From an uncultured Oscillospiraceae bacterium (lineage in GTDB: Bacteria > Bacillota > Clostridia > Oscillospirales > Oscillospiraceae), in assembly GCA_944385545.1 (NCBI GenBank), contig CALWXQ010000007.1, positions 1 to 45,194 on the forward strand: a stretch of 45,194 nucleotides of DNA, written 5' to 3'. The notes under the pieces are model-generated. The model saw only the letters and a list, made by a program, of their open reading frames with translations. It made no database searches and had not been told where the DNA came from. This document shows, piece after piece, positions 32,974 to 41,358 of this stretch; the first letter of the stretch is position 1, and the number at the start of each line of letters is the position of its first letter. Made by a program: the position numbers and the translations under genes.

Positions 32974-34332
32974 TCAGGCGAAAATGTCGTTGAGCTGGCG
33001 GATGATTTCGCCGTTGCTGGTGACCACTACCACAATGTCTCCATGAACAAAGGAGGAATCGCCGTTGGCGATTTCGGTGGAGGCGCCGTGAGCAATGCTG
33101 ACGATCAGCACATTGGACTTCAGCCTGATTTCTTTAAGAGGCTTGCCGCAGTGGCGGGTGGTCTCGTCCACCAAAAACTCCATGGCTTCCGCCTGGCCGT
33201 CGGCAATGGTATGGACGGAAATGGCAGCGCCGGTCTGGTTCTCCATCGCCCGGACGTAGCGGACAATGTTGCTGCAGACCAGCTCCCGGGGGTAGATCAC
33301 GCTGCCCAGGGACAAGCTGTCCAGAACGCTGCGGTTGCCGGTATGGCCCAGCTTGGTGATCACCTGGCCAACACCCTGGGAGCCTGCGTACAAGGAGACG
33401 ATCATGTTCAGCTCGTCCAGACCGGTCAGGGTCACCAGGGCGTCGGTCTTGGACAGATCCAGACTCTCCAGCATATCCTGCTGGCTGATGTCGCCGTGGA
33501 TGACCTCCGCACTGGGCAGCAGCTCGCACAGCTCCCGGCAGCGGTTCAGGTCGTTGTCGATGATCCGGAAGGACATACCGGACTTCTCCAGCCGTCTGGC
33601 AAGGTAATAACTGATCCGCCCGCCGCCGCAGATGGTGACGCTGCGTACCCGCCGGGTGAGGATGCCCAGATTCTTCAGCAGGGTGGTCAGATTCTGGGAA
33701 AGGGCGGTAACGAAGATCCGGTCGCCCTCCCGCAGGGTAAAGTCGCCCTTGGGGGCGATGGCGCTGCCGTCTCGGAGAACCGCGCACACCAGAACCTGGC
33801 ACCGGACGATGGACTTCAGATCCATCAGCTTGACATTGCACAGCTTGCTGCCGGAATCCACCCGCAGCTCCACGATCTCTGTCCGGCCCTTGGCGAAGGT
33901 GTCCCGCCGGAGGAACCCCGGGTATTTCAGCAGATTGTCGATCTCTGTGGCGGCCTGGTTCTCCGGGTTGATTACCATGGACAGGCCGAAAATGTTGCGC
34001 ATCCGGTAGATCTGCTCAGTGTACTCCGGATTGCGGATCCGGGCAATGGTGTGCAGCTTGGGATTCAGAGCATGGGCCGTGGTGCAGCACAAGAGGTTGA
34101 TCTCGTCCTGGCCTGTGGCGGCGATGAGCAGCTGGGCGTCCTTCACCCCCGCCTGCTGCAATACGCTCATGGAAGCGCAGTTGCCCTGAACGGAGATCAC
34201 GTCATAGCGCTCCACACTGGACTGAAGCACTCTGGCGTTGGAGTCGATGATGGTTACGTCGTGTCCCTCGGATGAAAGCTGGCGGGTCAGCATGGAGCCG
34301 ACTTTTCCGTCGCCTGCGATGATAATATCCAT
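32974..34332 (-). CDS. trkA: Trk system potassium transporter regulatory subunit TrkA
   Basis: 452 residues, ATG at 34332 behind AGGAGG. Two RCK (TrkA-N/TrkA-C) units: the first starts MDIIIAGDGKVGSMLTRQLS (Rossmann GxGxxG) and the second SVTICGGGRISYYLARRLE, each followed by a TrkA-C domain. It binds nucleotides (NAD(H), ATP/ADP or c-di-AMP in relatives) and controls K+ flow through TrkH. First gene of the two-gene trk operon, with its own promoter; no c-di-AMP riboswitch is present in the short leader. Confidence 0.94.
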   Translation of the reverse strand: MDIIIAGDGKVGSMLTRQLSSEGHDVTIIDSNARVLQSSVERYDVISVQGNCASMSVLQQAGVKDAQLLIAATGQDEINLLCCTTAHALNPKLHTIARIRNPEYTEQIYRMRNIFGLSMVINPENQAATEIDNLLKYPGFLRRDTFAKGRTEIVELRVDSGSKLCNVKLMDLKSIVRCQVLVCAVLRDGSAIAPKGDFTLREGDRIFVTALSQNLTTLLKNLGILTRRVRSVTICGGGRISYYLARRLEKSGMSFRIIDNDLNRCRELCELLPSAEVIHGDISQQDMLESLDLSKTDALVTLTGLDELNMIVSLYAGSQGVGQVITKLGHTGNRSVLDSLSLGSVIYPRELVCSNIVRYVRAMENQTGAAISVHTIADGQAEAMEFLVDETTRHCGKPLKEIRLKSNVLIVSIAHGASTEIANGDSSFVHGDIVVVVTSNGEIIRQLNDIFA

Positions 34333-34373
34333 GGGAAGCCTCCTGAAAATGCGTAAAAAATCTATAATACACC

Positions 34374-34402
34374 ATTATAACAATCTATTTCGGCAAAGGC
34401 AA
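34374..34402 (-). promoter_or_regulatory. trkAH promoter
   Basis: Minus strand TTGCCT (34402-34397), 17-bp spacer, TATAAT (34379-34374). Divergent from the marR promoter 50 bp away. Confidence 0.7.
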
Positions 34403-34453
34403 CCATTTCTTGTCTAAGATAGGGTAAATGATTCCCTGGCCCGGGGGTATGGA

Positions 34454-34509
34454 TGTTGACAACGCAACAAAGCTGTGCTATAATGCCGAAGCATGTTGAT
34501 AAGACAACA
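34454..34509 (+). promoter_or_regulatory. marR promoter with two identical-form operators
   Basis: Promoter TTGACA (34456-34461), 17-bp spacer, TATAAT (34479-34484). Two palindromes of the form TGTTG-N6-CAACA lie at 34454-34469 (over -35) and 34494-34509 (just after the start site), centres 40 bp apart. They are almost certainly the binding sites of the MarR protein encoded immediately downstream. Confidence 0.85.
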
Positions 34510-34528
34510 AAAAAGGAGGGCCTAACCG

Positions 34529-34993
34529 ATGCTTAGCAAGTACGAGCAGTTTTCCATGTCAATCTCCAGTCTGTACCATGACATCCAGCGGATCGAACGG
34601 ATGGAAATGGCGAAATACGACATGAAAGGCTCCCACGCACAGTGCGTTCTGGCCATCAGCCGATACCCCGAGGGGATCACCGCGGCCCGGCTGTGTGAGG
34701 CCTGTGAAAAGGACAAGGCTGCCATTTCCCGAACGCTGGCGGAGCTGGAGCAGATGGGGATGGTGCGGCGCAGCAGACCGCGGTACCGGGCCTGCCTGAC
34801 TCTGACGGAGCGGGGGATGGAAATTGCCAAAGCCGTGAATCAGACGGCGCATCTGGCGGTGGAACGGGCAGGAGACGGATTGGATGACAGCCGCCGGGAG
34901 GTATTTTACGGTGTGCTGGGACTGATCACGGAGAACCTTCACGCGCTGTGCCGCAGCGGTCTTTCCGAATCTATAACAAAACAGAAAGGTTGA
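34529..34993 (+). CDS. MarR family transcriptional regulator
   Basis: 154 residues with a winged-helix core: SHAQCVLAISRYPEGITAARLCE, DKAAISRTLAELEQMGMVRR (recognition helix) and CLTLTERGMEIAK (wing), flanked by dimerisation helices. GGAGGG lies 8 nt before the ATG. Twin TGTTG-N6-CAACA operators over its promoter indicate autorepression. The DegV gene starts 5 bp after its stop, so it probably controls that gene too. The ligand is unknown. Confidence 0.88.
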   Translation: MLSKYEQFSMSISSLYHDIQRIERMEMAKYDMKGSHAQCVLAISRYPEGITAARLCEACEKDKAAISRTLAELEQMGMVRRSRPRYRACLTLTERGMEIAKAVNQTAHLAVERAGDGLDDSRREVFYGVLGLITENLHALCRSGLSESITKQKG

Positions 34994-34998
34994 GAAGT

Positions 34999-35844
34999 AT
35001 GGCAGTACGGATCATTGTAGACTCGACTACAGATATGCCCCAGGCGGTGGCGGAGCGCGTAACGGCGGTGCCCCTGGTGATTCATTTCGGGCCGAAGGAA
35101 TATGTAGACGGCATTGACATTGACACCCAGCGGTTTTATCAGATGCTGGTGAACAGCGAGGTGCTCCCCACTACCAGCCAGCCCACCCCCTATGCCTTTG
35201 ACGAGGTGTTTTCTCAGGCTGTGGCGGCAGGGGACAGCGTGGTGTGCGTCACCATTTCCGCCAAGCTCTCCGGCACCTACCAAAGCGCCTCCATTGCGGC
35301 GGCAGGCTATCCCGGCCGGGTCTTCGTAGTGGACAGCCGGAATGTGACCATCGGAGCGGGCATCCTGGTGGAGTATGCTCTGGGCCTGGTGGATCGGGGA
35401 TACAGCGCGGCCCGGATCGCCCGGGAATTGGAAGAAAAGCGGGAGAAGGTGCGGCTGCTGGCCATGCTGGATACGCTGGAGTATCTGAAAAAGGGCGGCC
35501 GAATCTCCGCCACCGTTGCCTTTGCCGGCGGACTGCTGAACATCAAGCCCCTGATCGGGATTGCCGACGGCGAGGTGAAAATGGTGGGAAAAGCCCGGGG
35601 CGGCAAGCAGGCGGCGGGACATCTGACAGAACTGATCGCCCAGGCCGGAGGCGTGGACTATGCCATGCCGGTGCTGCTGGGCTATACGGGCCTGGAGGAC
35701 AGTCTGCTGCGCGGCTATGTGCAGATCAGCCGGGAGCTGTGGGAGCCTTTCGGCCGGGAGCTGGACAGCGCGGTGGTAGGCAGCGTGGTAGGCACCCACG
35801 CCGGGCCGGGCGCCGTAGCCGTGGCCTTCTTCGCGGCGGAGTGA
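34999..35844 (+). CDS. DegV family fatty-acid-binding protein
   Basis: 281 residues from ATG 34999 (AAAGGTTGAGAAGT upstream). Typical DegV blocks: VRIIVDSTTDMPQAVAE, TSQPTPYAFDEVF, ISAKLSGTYQSA, VFVVDSRNVTIGAG, LEYLKKGGRIS and LLNIKPLI, ending VGTHAGPGAVAVAFF. Family members bind a long-chain fatty acid and, as FakB, present it to the kinase FakA; no fakA is beside it. Co-transcribed with the MarR gene, which suggests regulation by a lipid-related signal, but this is inference. Confidence 0.92.
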   Translation: MAVRIIVDSTTDMPQAVAERVTAVPLVIHFGPKEYVDGIDIDTQRFYQMLVNSEVLPTTSQPTPYAFDEVFSQAVAAGDSVVCVTISAKLSGTYQSASIAAAGYPGRVFVVDSRNVTIGAGILVEYALGLVDRGYSAARIARELEEKREKVRLLAMLDTLEYLKKGGRISATVAFAGGLLNIKPLIGIADGEVKMVGKARGGKQAAGHLTELIAQAGGVDYAMPVLLGYTGLEDSLLRGYVQISRELWEPFGRELDSAVVGSVVGTHAGPGAVAVAFFAAE

Positions 35845-35850
35845 TCCCAT

Positions 35851-35887
35851 GGCAAGGCGGGGCGATGTCCTGCCTTGCCGCGTTTTT
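35851..35887 (+). terminator. terminator of marR-degV unit
   Basis: GGCAAGGC (35851-35858) and GCCTTGCC (35872-35879) form an 8-bp stem followed by GCGTTTTT. Confidence 0.75.
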
Positions 35888-35900
35888 GGGAAAAATGCCC

Positions 35901-35929
35901 TTGTAAACCCCGGGGAAATATCATATACT
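35901..35929 (+). promoter_or_regulatory. ccdA promoter
   Basis: TTGTAA (35901-35906), 17-bp spacer, TATACT (35924-35929), 29 nt before the start codon. Confidence 0.65.
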
Positions 35930-35958
35930 AGTTCCATAAATCACACAGGAGTGTCACT

Positions 35959-36621
35959 ATGCAATATTTCATCTCCTTCCTGGAGGGTATCATCACCTTT
36001 ATCTCTCCCTGCCTGCTGCCTATGCTGCCGGTGTATCTGACGTATTTCGCCGGCGGGGGAGAGCGTACTATGCAAAGGACGCTGAAAGGGGCCATTGGCT
36101 TTGTGCTGGGCTTTACGGTGGTGTTCACAGCCATGGGCGCCCTGGCCGGAACGCTGGGCAGCTTTCTGACCCGGTACCAGACCTGGGTGAACCTGATCGG
36201 GGGGCTGATCGTCGTAGCCTTTGGCCTGAACTATATGGGGCTGCTCCGGCTGAACCTGTTCCGGGGCGGCGGCACAGCTCCTGTGGGCGGGGATATGGGC
36301 TTTTTCTCCGCGGTTTTGTTCGGCGTGGTGTTCTCCGTGGGGTGGACGCCTTGCGTGGGAGCTTTCCTGGGTTCGGCCCTGATGCTGGCGTCCCAGCAGG
36401 GCCATGTGCTGGAGGGCACGCTGATGCTGCTGTGCTACTCCCTGGGCCTTGGCATTCCGTTCCTGTTCAGCGCTGTGCTGATGGATAAGCTGAAATCCGC
36501 CCTCACCTGGATCAAAGCCCACTATGCGGCGGTGAATATGGTCTGCGGCGGGCTGTTGGTAATCATGGGCATTTTGATGAGCACCGGCCTGTTGGGCAGG
36601 CTTCTGGCATTGCTGCAATAA
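35959..36621 (+). CDS. ccdA: cytochrome c biogenesis protein CcdA-type thiol transporter
   Basis: 220 residues with six hydrophobic helices. The two redox cysteines of the family are Cys18 (FISPCLLPMLPVYLTYF) and Cys132 (FSVGWTPCVGAF). It passes reducing equivalents from cytoplasmic thioredoxin across the membrane. The next gene, 10 bp away, encodes the exported thioredoxin-like partner. No cytochrome c genes are seen nearby, so it probably serves general extracytoplasmic disulfide reduction. Confidence 0.9.
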   Translation: MQYFISFLEGIITFISPCLLPMLPVYLTYFAGGGERTMQRTLKGAIGFVLGFTVVFTAMGALAGTLGSFLTRYQTWVNLIGGLIVVAFGLNYMGLLRLNLFRGGGTAPVGGDMGFFSAVLFGVVFSVGWTPCVGAFLGSALMLASQQGHVLEGTLMLLCYSLGLGIPFLFSAVLMDKLKSALTWIKAHYAAVNMVCGGLLVIMGILMSTGLLGRLLALLQ

Positions 36622-36631
36622 GGAGGATACC

Positions 36632-37195
36632 ATGGAAAAGACATACCGCGTTCTGAAGCTTCTGATTTGGATTCTGGCCTTTGCGGTGGTGATCGCCGGG
36701 GCCTGGGTGCTCTATAACCGGCTGAATTCCCAAGTCCCCGTTACGATTCAGGATCCCACTGCCCAGGCGACCCAGGCGGCGGAGGCGGCTCCGGATTTTA
36801 CGGTTACCGATGGGGAGGGGAACGCCTGGATGCTGTCTGATTTTCAAGGCAAGCCGGTGATCCTGAACTTCTGGGCCAGCTGGTGCGGCCCCTGCGCCTC
36901 GGAGATGCCGGAATTTCAGCAGGCCTTTGAGGCCTACGGCGAGGACATCCACTTTCTGATGGTCAACGCCACCGGCTGGCGGGAGACGGAGGACTCTGCC
37001 CGGGCTTTCCTTACGGAGCAGGGATATACCTTCCCGGTATACTTTGATACGGAGGGAGAGGCCACGGCGGCCTACGGCGTCAACGCCATCCCGGTGACCT
37101 ACTTTATTGACGCGGAAGGAAACCTTGCAGGCCAATTCCTGGGAGCGATTCCCGACGATACCCTGGGACGGCACATCGACGACCTCCTGTCCTGA
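36632..37195 (+). CDS. TlpA/ResA-type membrane-anchored thioredoxin
   Basis: 187 residues with an N-terminal signal anchor (about 9-28), a short Ala/Gln/Thr linker and a thioredoxin fold of the AhpC/TSA-Redoxin type. The active site is WASWCGPC (Cys85, Cys88), with the cis-proline in NAIPVTYFID. It acts outside the membrane as a thiol-disulfide reductase fed by CcdA. AAGGAGG lies upstream of the ATG. Confidence 0.92.
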   Translation: MEKTYRVLKLLIWILAFAVVIAGAWVLYNRLNSQVPVTIQDPTAQATQAAEAAPDFTVTDGEGNAWMLSDFQGKPVILNFWASWCGPCASEMPEFQQAFEAYGEDIHFLMVNATGWRETEDSARAFLTEQGYTFPVYFDTEGEATAAYGVNAIPVTYFIDAEGNLAGQFLGAIPDDTLGRHIDDLLS

Positions 37196-37227
37196 CGGCA
37201 TCCAACACAATCCGATTGGTTTCTGGT

Positions 37228-37256
37228 AACGGCATGATTTCGGTCATGCCGTTTTT
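37228..37256 (+). terminator. terminator of ccdA-tlpA unit
   Basis: 10-bp stem AACGGCATGA / TCATGCCGTT with a 6-nt loop and a run of five T. Confidence 0.85.
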
Positions 37257-37383
37257 CCGTTTGGAATGGCATAGAGTACGTTGGCGGGGCGTATGCCCAT
37301 AGCGTTGCAGAGGCTGGTTATTTCCCGCACCCGGCGTCAATGACTTTGCCATTCTTTTCTTGAAAAGAAATTATTATGGGGTG

Positions 37384-37410
37384 TGAGGTTTTCCTTGCAA
37401 ATTCCGTTTA
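37384..37410 (+). promoter_or_regulatory. candidate ECF-type promoter of sigma factor gene
   Basis: TGAGGTTTT (37384-37392) and CCGTTTA (37404-37410) resemble an ECF -35/-10 pair and not a sigma-A promoter; it would fit autoregulation. By eye only. Confidence 0.4.
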
Positions 37411-37450
37411 ATAGGGTGAGGAAGCAAACACATACGTGAGGTGAACCTTC

Positions 37451-38005
37451 ATGGAAGACAGCAAAATCATTGAATTGTTCTTTGCCAGAAACGAAGATGC
37501 CATCAAACACACGGATGACGCCTATGGGCGGCGCCTTTATCATCTGGCGGACAACATCGTTCACAACAGTCAGGATGCCGAAGAAAGTGTCAGCGATACT
37601 TACCTGAAGGCGTGGGACACGATTCCTCCCCACAAGCCCCAATATTTCTTTGCGTATATTGCGAAGATTTGCAGACATTTTGCTCTGGACAAACTGGACT
37701 GGAAAAAGGCCGCCAAACGGAATGCGGAGGTTGTCAGCTTGACCCAGGAAATGGAATTGTGTATTCCCGATTCGGAGCAGGAGCGGAAGCTGGAGGGGAA
37801 AGAGCTGGGTAACATTCTGGATGCGTTCTTAAGAACCCTGACGCCGGAAAACCGTGTGGTATTTATGCGCCGGTACTGGTATGTGGATACCATTGCGGAA
37901 ATCGCTGCCCGGTATGGAATCAGCGAAAGCGCTGTTCAGATGAGGCTGAATCGAACCAGAGCAAAGCTCTGCACGTACCTGGAAAAGGAGGGAATTCGTG
38001 TATGA
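37451..38005 (+). CDS. ECF-type RNA polymerase sigma factor
   Basis: 184 residues. Region 2: ALKHTDDAYGRRLYHLADNIVHN-type helix followed by DAEESVSDTYLKAWDTIPP and FFAYIAKICRHFALDKL; region 4: LTPENRVVFMRRYWYVDTIAEIA and YGISESAVQMRLNRTRAKL. It is the gut-Clostridia ECF type with a downstream membrane partner. A GAGGTG ribosome site precedes the ATG. Its stop overlaps the partner gene by 4 bp (ATGA), implying coupled synthesis. Confidence 0.92.
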   Translation: MEDSKIIELFFARNEDAIKHTDDAYGRRLYHLADNIVHNSQDAEESVSDTYLKAWDTIPPHKPQYFFAYIAKICRHFALDKLDWKKAAKRNAEVVSLTQEMELCIPDSEQERKLEGKELGNILDAFLRTLTPENRVVFMRRYWYVDTIAEIAARYGISESAVQMRLNRTRAKLCTYLEKEGIRV

Positions 38006-39792
38006 ACGGCAGAGACATTTTCTTGGGGCTGAAGTATGTGGGCGAGGATTTGATTGAGGAAGCGGAAACTGCTCAGTTCCCGGTTCAGGCAAATCAGAAA
38101 AATCCCCATGGAAGAATCCGCAGACCGTTGATGATTGCCGCCGTGATCGCGCTGACTGCGCTGTTGGTGGGCTGCGGCATCGTGTATGTGCTGACCATGC
38201 AGGATCTGAAGCTGGGAGAACAAACGGTGACACAGGAGCGCTGGGACAGCGAGCACGCGGGAATGGTCACGCAGACGGTAAATCAGCAAGTGCTCACCCT
38301 GAGCGGAATCAAAGGGACAGCGAACTATCAAGCGGCTTTGGACTGGTATGAATTTATGCAATCCTTTGACCCTGATAAAAAGCTGCAAATGACTGCCGAT
38401 CCGGAAGAACGGGATTTCTCCCATGACTACGACTTTTACGCGCCCTATGCCCAGGAGATGGTGGACAAACTGGATGAGATCGTGAACACATATGACTTAA
38501 AGCTCTTGGGCCCTTGGGTTGTCCAAAACGGTGGCGGGGACGCGCTGAACGCTCTGGGAATGGAAAGTCTTTTGACTTCGGACGCTCCGGCGACGATGGA
38601 CAGTCTCAACGTTTCCGCTACAGAAAATGGGTATTTTTCCGCGGATTTTACCATTCAACCGACGGACGGGAGGGACTGGCCCTATCTGCCTATGCTCAGC
38701 TATTTCTATACGCCCAAGGATCATTTCAACCCCGCAATCATTGAACTCAACGACACCGGGGATTGGGAGGAAGAAACCTACACCACCGCATCGGGGAATG
38801 ATCTTCTGATCCTCCGATCCCCTTCGGACTGGCGAAGCTGGATATTCTGCACCCGGGACGATGCCGTAGTTTCTGTGCGGATGGAGACCATTTGGGAATT
38901 GTACAGCGATAAAGAAGTGATCCGTCAGCCGATGACGGATCAAGAGGTGACGCAAATTTTGGATATGATTGATTTTTCCGCGGTTCCTAAAACATATCAA
39001 TCGATTTCCTCAGAAACGCCTTCTTCCCATCCAGGAACGAAGCAAACCCAAAACGGCTATACATTGGAAGTCAAATCCGCTGTCACCGATGGACGAAACG
39101 CGCGCGTTATTTTGACCTTGACGGCGCCGGAAGGCGTGGAGCTTTGTAAGGCGGACAGTGAATACTCTGTGGGATTCGGCAATTTTGGAAATCTAAACAT
39201 TCTCACTTCCAAGGCGGAAGATGATTACCGGTGGGTTGCCTCTGGCGAAACCCTGGAAGCGCATGAAGATCACGATGGCAGGGATGATACCATTCTGGTT
39301 GTCTATAACACCTATTCCTGGGATGAAGATGGACGGGTTTGCTTTGAACCCGGCAGCGATTGGACGATCCGTATTCAGGATCTCTATCTGGAGCGGATCG
39401 AGTACCCGGATGGGGTCTATTCCGGCATCGTGCCTCTGGGAACCGTAGAAGGCGTATGGGAATTTGATATTACCTTTGATGAAGATTCTGACACGCGTGC
39501 CATTGAGTTTATTGACCAGCCGGTAATATTTGTCGACCAATCCATCAGCGGCCAACGGGAAGTGAGCATTACCTCCTTTAAGCTTCGCGGGTTAGGGCCG
39601 GAAGTAATGTGGAAAGATGATGTTTCAGGATATGGGATTTTCTATGTTGTACTGAAAGACGGCAGCAGGATTCCCCTGGATGGCGGTGATTATATGCTCA
39701 ACTACGACGATTCACCCATTGCGCTGGACGAAGTGGATTATGTAGAACTCTTTAACGGCATCAAACTGTATCCCCAAGCCGGGACAGAGTGA
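38002..39792 (+). CDS. membrane-anchored anti-sigma-like protein
   Basis: 596 residues. A cytoplasmic N-terminus of about 40 residues (MNGRDIFLGLKYVGEDLIEE) precedes one transmembrane helix at about 43-66 (LMIAAVIALTALLVGCGIV) and a long outer domain rich in beta-strand patterns with Trp, Asp and Tyr. Position and coupling with the ECF gene indicate that the short N-terminus restrains the sigma factor and the outer part senses the signal. No zinc-binding ZAS motif is seen. The outer domain is unusually large and its fold is not recognised; a DUF4179-like relation is possible. Confidence 0.75.
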   Translation: MNGRDIFLGLKYVGEDLIEEAETAQFPVQANQKNPHGRIRRPLMIAAVIALTALLVGCGIVYVLTMQDLKLGEQTVTQERWDSEHAGMVTQTVNQQVLTLSGIKGTANYQAALDWYEFMQSFDPDKKLQMTADPEERDFSHDYDFYAPYAQEMVDKLDEIVNTYDLKLLGPWVVQNGGGDALNALGMESLLTSDAPATMDSLNVSATENGYFSADFTIQPTDGRDWPYLPMLSYFYTPKDHFNPAIIELNDTGDWEEETYTTASGNDLLILRSPSDWRSWIFCTRDDAVVSVRMETIWELYSDKEVIRQPMTDQEVTQILDMIDFSAVPKTYQSISSETPSSHPGTKQTQNGYTLEVKSAVTDGRNARVILTLTAPEGVELCKADSEYSVGFGNFGNLNILTSKAEDDYRWVASGETLEAHEDHDGRDDTILVVYNTYSWDEDGRVCFEPGSDWTIRIQDLYLERIEYPDGVYSGIVPLGTVEGVWEFDITFDEDSDTRAIEFIDQPVIFVDQSISGQREVSITSFKLRGLGPEVMWKDDVSGYGIFYVVLKDGSRIPLDGGDYMLNYDDSPIALDEVDYVELFNGIKLYPQAGTE

Positions 39793-39926
39793 CGGTTGAG
39801 GTGAATGGAAAGTGTTTGCCTGGGGCGCTTTTATTCTTGCATATTTCAACTGATGGCGAAAAACGGGAACGCCTTGTCCCGGTTTGCCGCCGCAGACAGA
39901 AGAGGGGCGGATTATGGGATTCTGGA

Positions 39927-39955
39927 TTGCCTTTTTTCGCCGGTTGTGCTACAGT
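39927..39955 (+). promoter_or_regulatory. Nudix gene promoter
   Basis: TTGCCT (39927-39932), 17-bp spacer, TACAGT (39950-39955). The rest of 39793-39989 shows no supportable gene. Confidence 0.6.
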
Positions 39956-39989
39956 GTAGGTGCTTAATTGGCAGAGGAGGCAGACATAG

Positions 39990-40508
39990 ATGGAATGGAA
40001 TGATATCTATGATGAGAACCGGAATCTTACCGGACGGGTGCACAGACGGGGAACGCCCTGGCAGCCCGGGGAATATGGGGTGGTGGTATGCGTCTGGGTA
40101 TATGACGGCAGAGGTCACATCCTTCTGACCCGGCGGGCCAAGAGCAAAAGCTTTGCCGGCACCTGGGAGAACTCCGGCGGCGCCGTCCAGGCCGGCGAGA
40201 CCAGCCGCCAGGCCATTGCCCGGGAGCTGTTTGAGGAGACGGGGATCCGGGCGGAGGAGGCGGAATTTGAACTGCTGGACACCGACCGGGATCGAAACAT
40301 CTTCTACGACCATTACTGCCTGAAACGCCAGGTGTCCTTAAAGGACGTTGTGCTGCAGCCCGGGGAAACGGACAATGTGATGTGGGCCAGCTTTGGGAAG
40401 GTTCGCTGGATGATCCGCAGCGGTAAGATCTGCAAGATCATCGGCAGTCAGTTTAAACGGCAGGAAAAGCAATTGCGTTTGCGCAACATGCCCAAGTTCC
40501 GGCGCTGA
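39990..40508 (+). CDS. Nudix hydrolase
   Basis: 172 residues with a canonical Nudix box GX5EX7REUXEEXGU at about residues 63-85 (GGAVQAGETSRQAIARELFE, then ETGI). It hydrolyses a nucleoside diphosphate-linked compound; the N-terminal DENRNLTGRVHRRGTPW resembles the isopentenyl-diphosphate isomerase-like or YfcD-like Nudix group that begins with an MDIxDENG motif. GAGGAGG lies 9 nt before the ATG. Monocistronic, with a strong terminator downstream. Confidence 0.9.
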   Translation: MEWNDIYDENRNLTGRVHRRGTPWQPGEYGVVVCVWVYDGRGHILLTRRAKSKSFAGTWENSGGAVQAGETSRQAIARELFEETGIRAEEAEFELLDTDRDRNIFYDHYCLKRQVSLKDVVLQPGETDNVMWASFGKVRWMIRSGKICKIIGSQFKRQEKQLRLRNMPKFRR

Positions 40509-40513
40509 TTTTT

Positions 40514-40549
40514 GGTAAGCGGAGGCTTTGTTTCCGCTTGCCTTTTTTT
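40514..40549 (+). terminator. terminator of Nudix gene
   Basis: 10-bp stem GGTAAGCGGA / TCCGCTTGCC (one G-U pair) followed by seven T. Confidence 0.88.
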
Positions 40550-40659
40550 CCATTCCGGGATATAATGAAAAAAAGCGTTTTTTCATTCCCGGCGAAAACG
40601 CTTCCGCCGGGTGAAAATCGCTTTCTTTTTATTTTTACGAACATGGAGGGAAAGACCGA

Positions 40660-41295
40660 ATGATCGAGCTCGTGAAACTGCCTGTAAGGCGAGGAAAGGC
40701 GCCGTTGCGTCTGGCGAAGGGACATTTTGTCACAAGCCATTCCCATATCAATTACTACATTGATATCACCTATCAGAAGACCCGGCTCAGCGAGGCCCGG
40801 GACAGCGCTTACCAGTTGGTCTCTCATTTCATCAACGATACCCCGGTGGATACCATCCTCTGCCTGGACGGAACGGCGGTTTTGGGCACCTGCATCGCCG
40901 AGGAGCTGACCAAATCGGGCTTTTGCACCATCAATGCCCACCAGACCATTTATGTGGTTCAGCCGGAATTCAGCGCCGAGTCCCAGATGATCTTCCGGGA
41001 CAACATCCGTCCCATGATCCGGGGGAAGCATGTTTTGGTGCTTATGGCTTCCGTCACCACCGGCGTCACCGCCAAGAGCGCCATCAGCGCCATCCAGTAT
41101 TACGGTGGCCATGTGGCGGGGATCGCCGCCATCTACCGAGCGGTGGACGAGATCGACGGATATCCCGTGCGCTCGGTCTACTCCATCGCGGATCTGCCGG
41201 ACTATGAAAGCTACGACTACCACGAATGCCCCTACTGCAAGGCGGGGGTGAAGGTGGACGCTTTGGTAAACAGCTACGGCTATTCCGCCCTATAA
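40660..41295 (+). CDS. phosphoribosyltransferase-like protein with degenerate PRPP loop
   Basis: 211 residues with a type I PRTase layout, most like orotate PRTases: a hood-like N-terminus (GHFVTSHSHINYYID), DTILCLDGTAVLGTCIAEEL, then VLVLMASVTTGVTAKSA at about 125-141 where the PRPP motif should be. The two acidic residues normally before xxTTG are replaced by Met-Ala. A C-terminal ECPYC (Cys190, Cys193) could bind metal or act in redox. It may be a non-catalytic sensor or use a different substrate. GGAGG precedes the ATG by 10 nt. It stands alone, away from the true pyrE. Confidence 0.75.
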   Translation: MIELVKLPVRRGKAPLRLAKGHFVTSHSHINYYIDITYQKTRLSEARDSAYQLVSHFINDTPVDTILCLDGTAVLGTCIAEELTKSGFCTINAHQTIYVVQPEFSAESQMIFRDNIRPMIRGKHVLVLMASVTTGVTAKSAISAIQYYGGHVAGIAAIYRAVDEIDGYPVRSVYSIADLPDYESYDYHECPYCKAGVKVDALVNSYGYSAL

Positions 41296-41316
41296 CAGAC
41301 AGCATATACATCAGAC

Positions 41317-41350
41317 GCGTCCCGGTTTTGCTTCGGCAAAACCGGGACGC
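41317..41350. terminator. long perfect hairpin with UUCG loop between convergent genes
   Basis: 15-bp perfect stem GCGTCCCGGTTTTGC / GCAAAACCGGGACGC closed by a TTCG tetraloop. No T-run follows on either strand, but position between two converging genes suggests a bidirectional transcription stop. Confidence 0.6.
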
Positions 41351-41358
41351 CGGCATGA

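Noticed and set aside
31444..34275. 943-codon plus-strand open frame
   Set aside because: Antisense to trkH and trkA, no domain, Gln/His/Gly-rich composition; both minus-strand genes are unmistakable.
34333..34373. c-di-AMP (ydaO-type) riboswitch before trkA
   Set aside because: Expected for potassium uptake genes in Firmicutes, but the leader is only about 40 nt, too short to hold it.
39805..40128. 107-codon plus-strand frame before the Nudix gene
   Set aside because: No ribosome site; overlaps the Nudix promoter and coding start in another frame.
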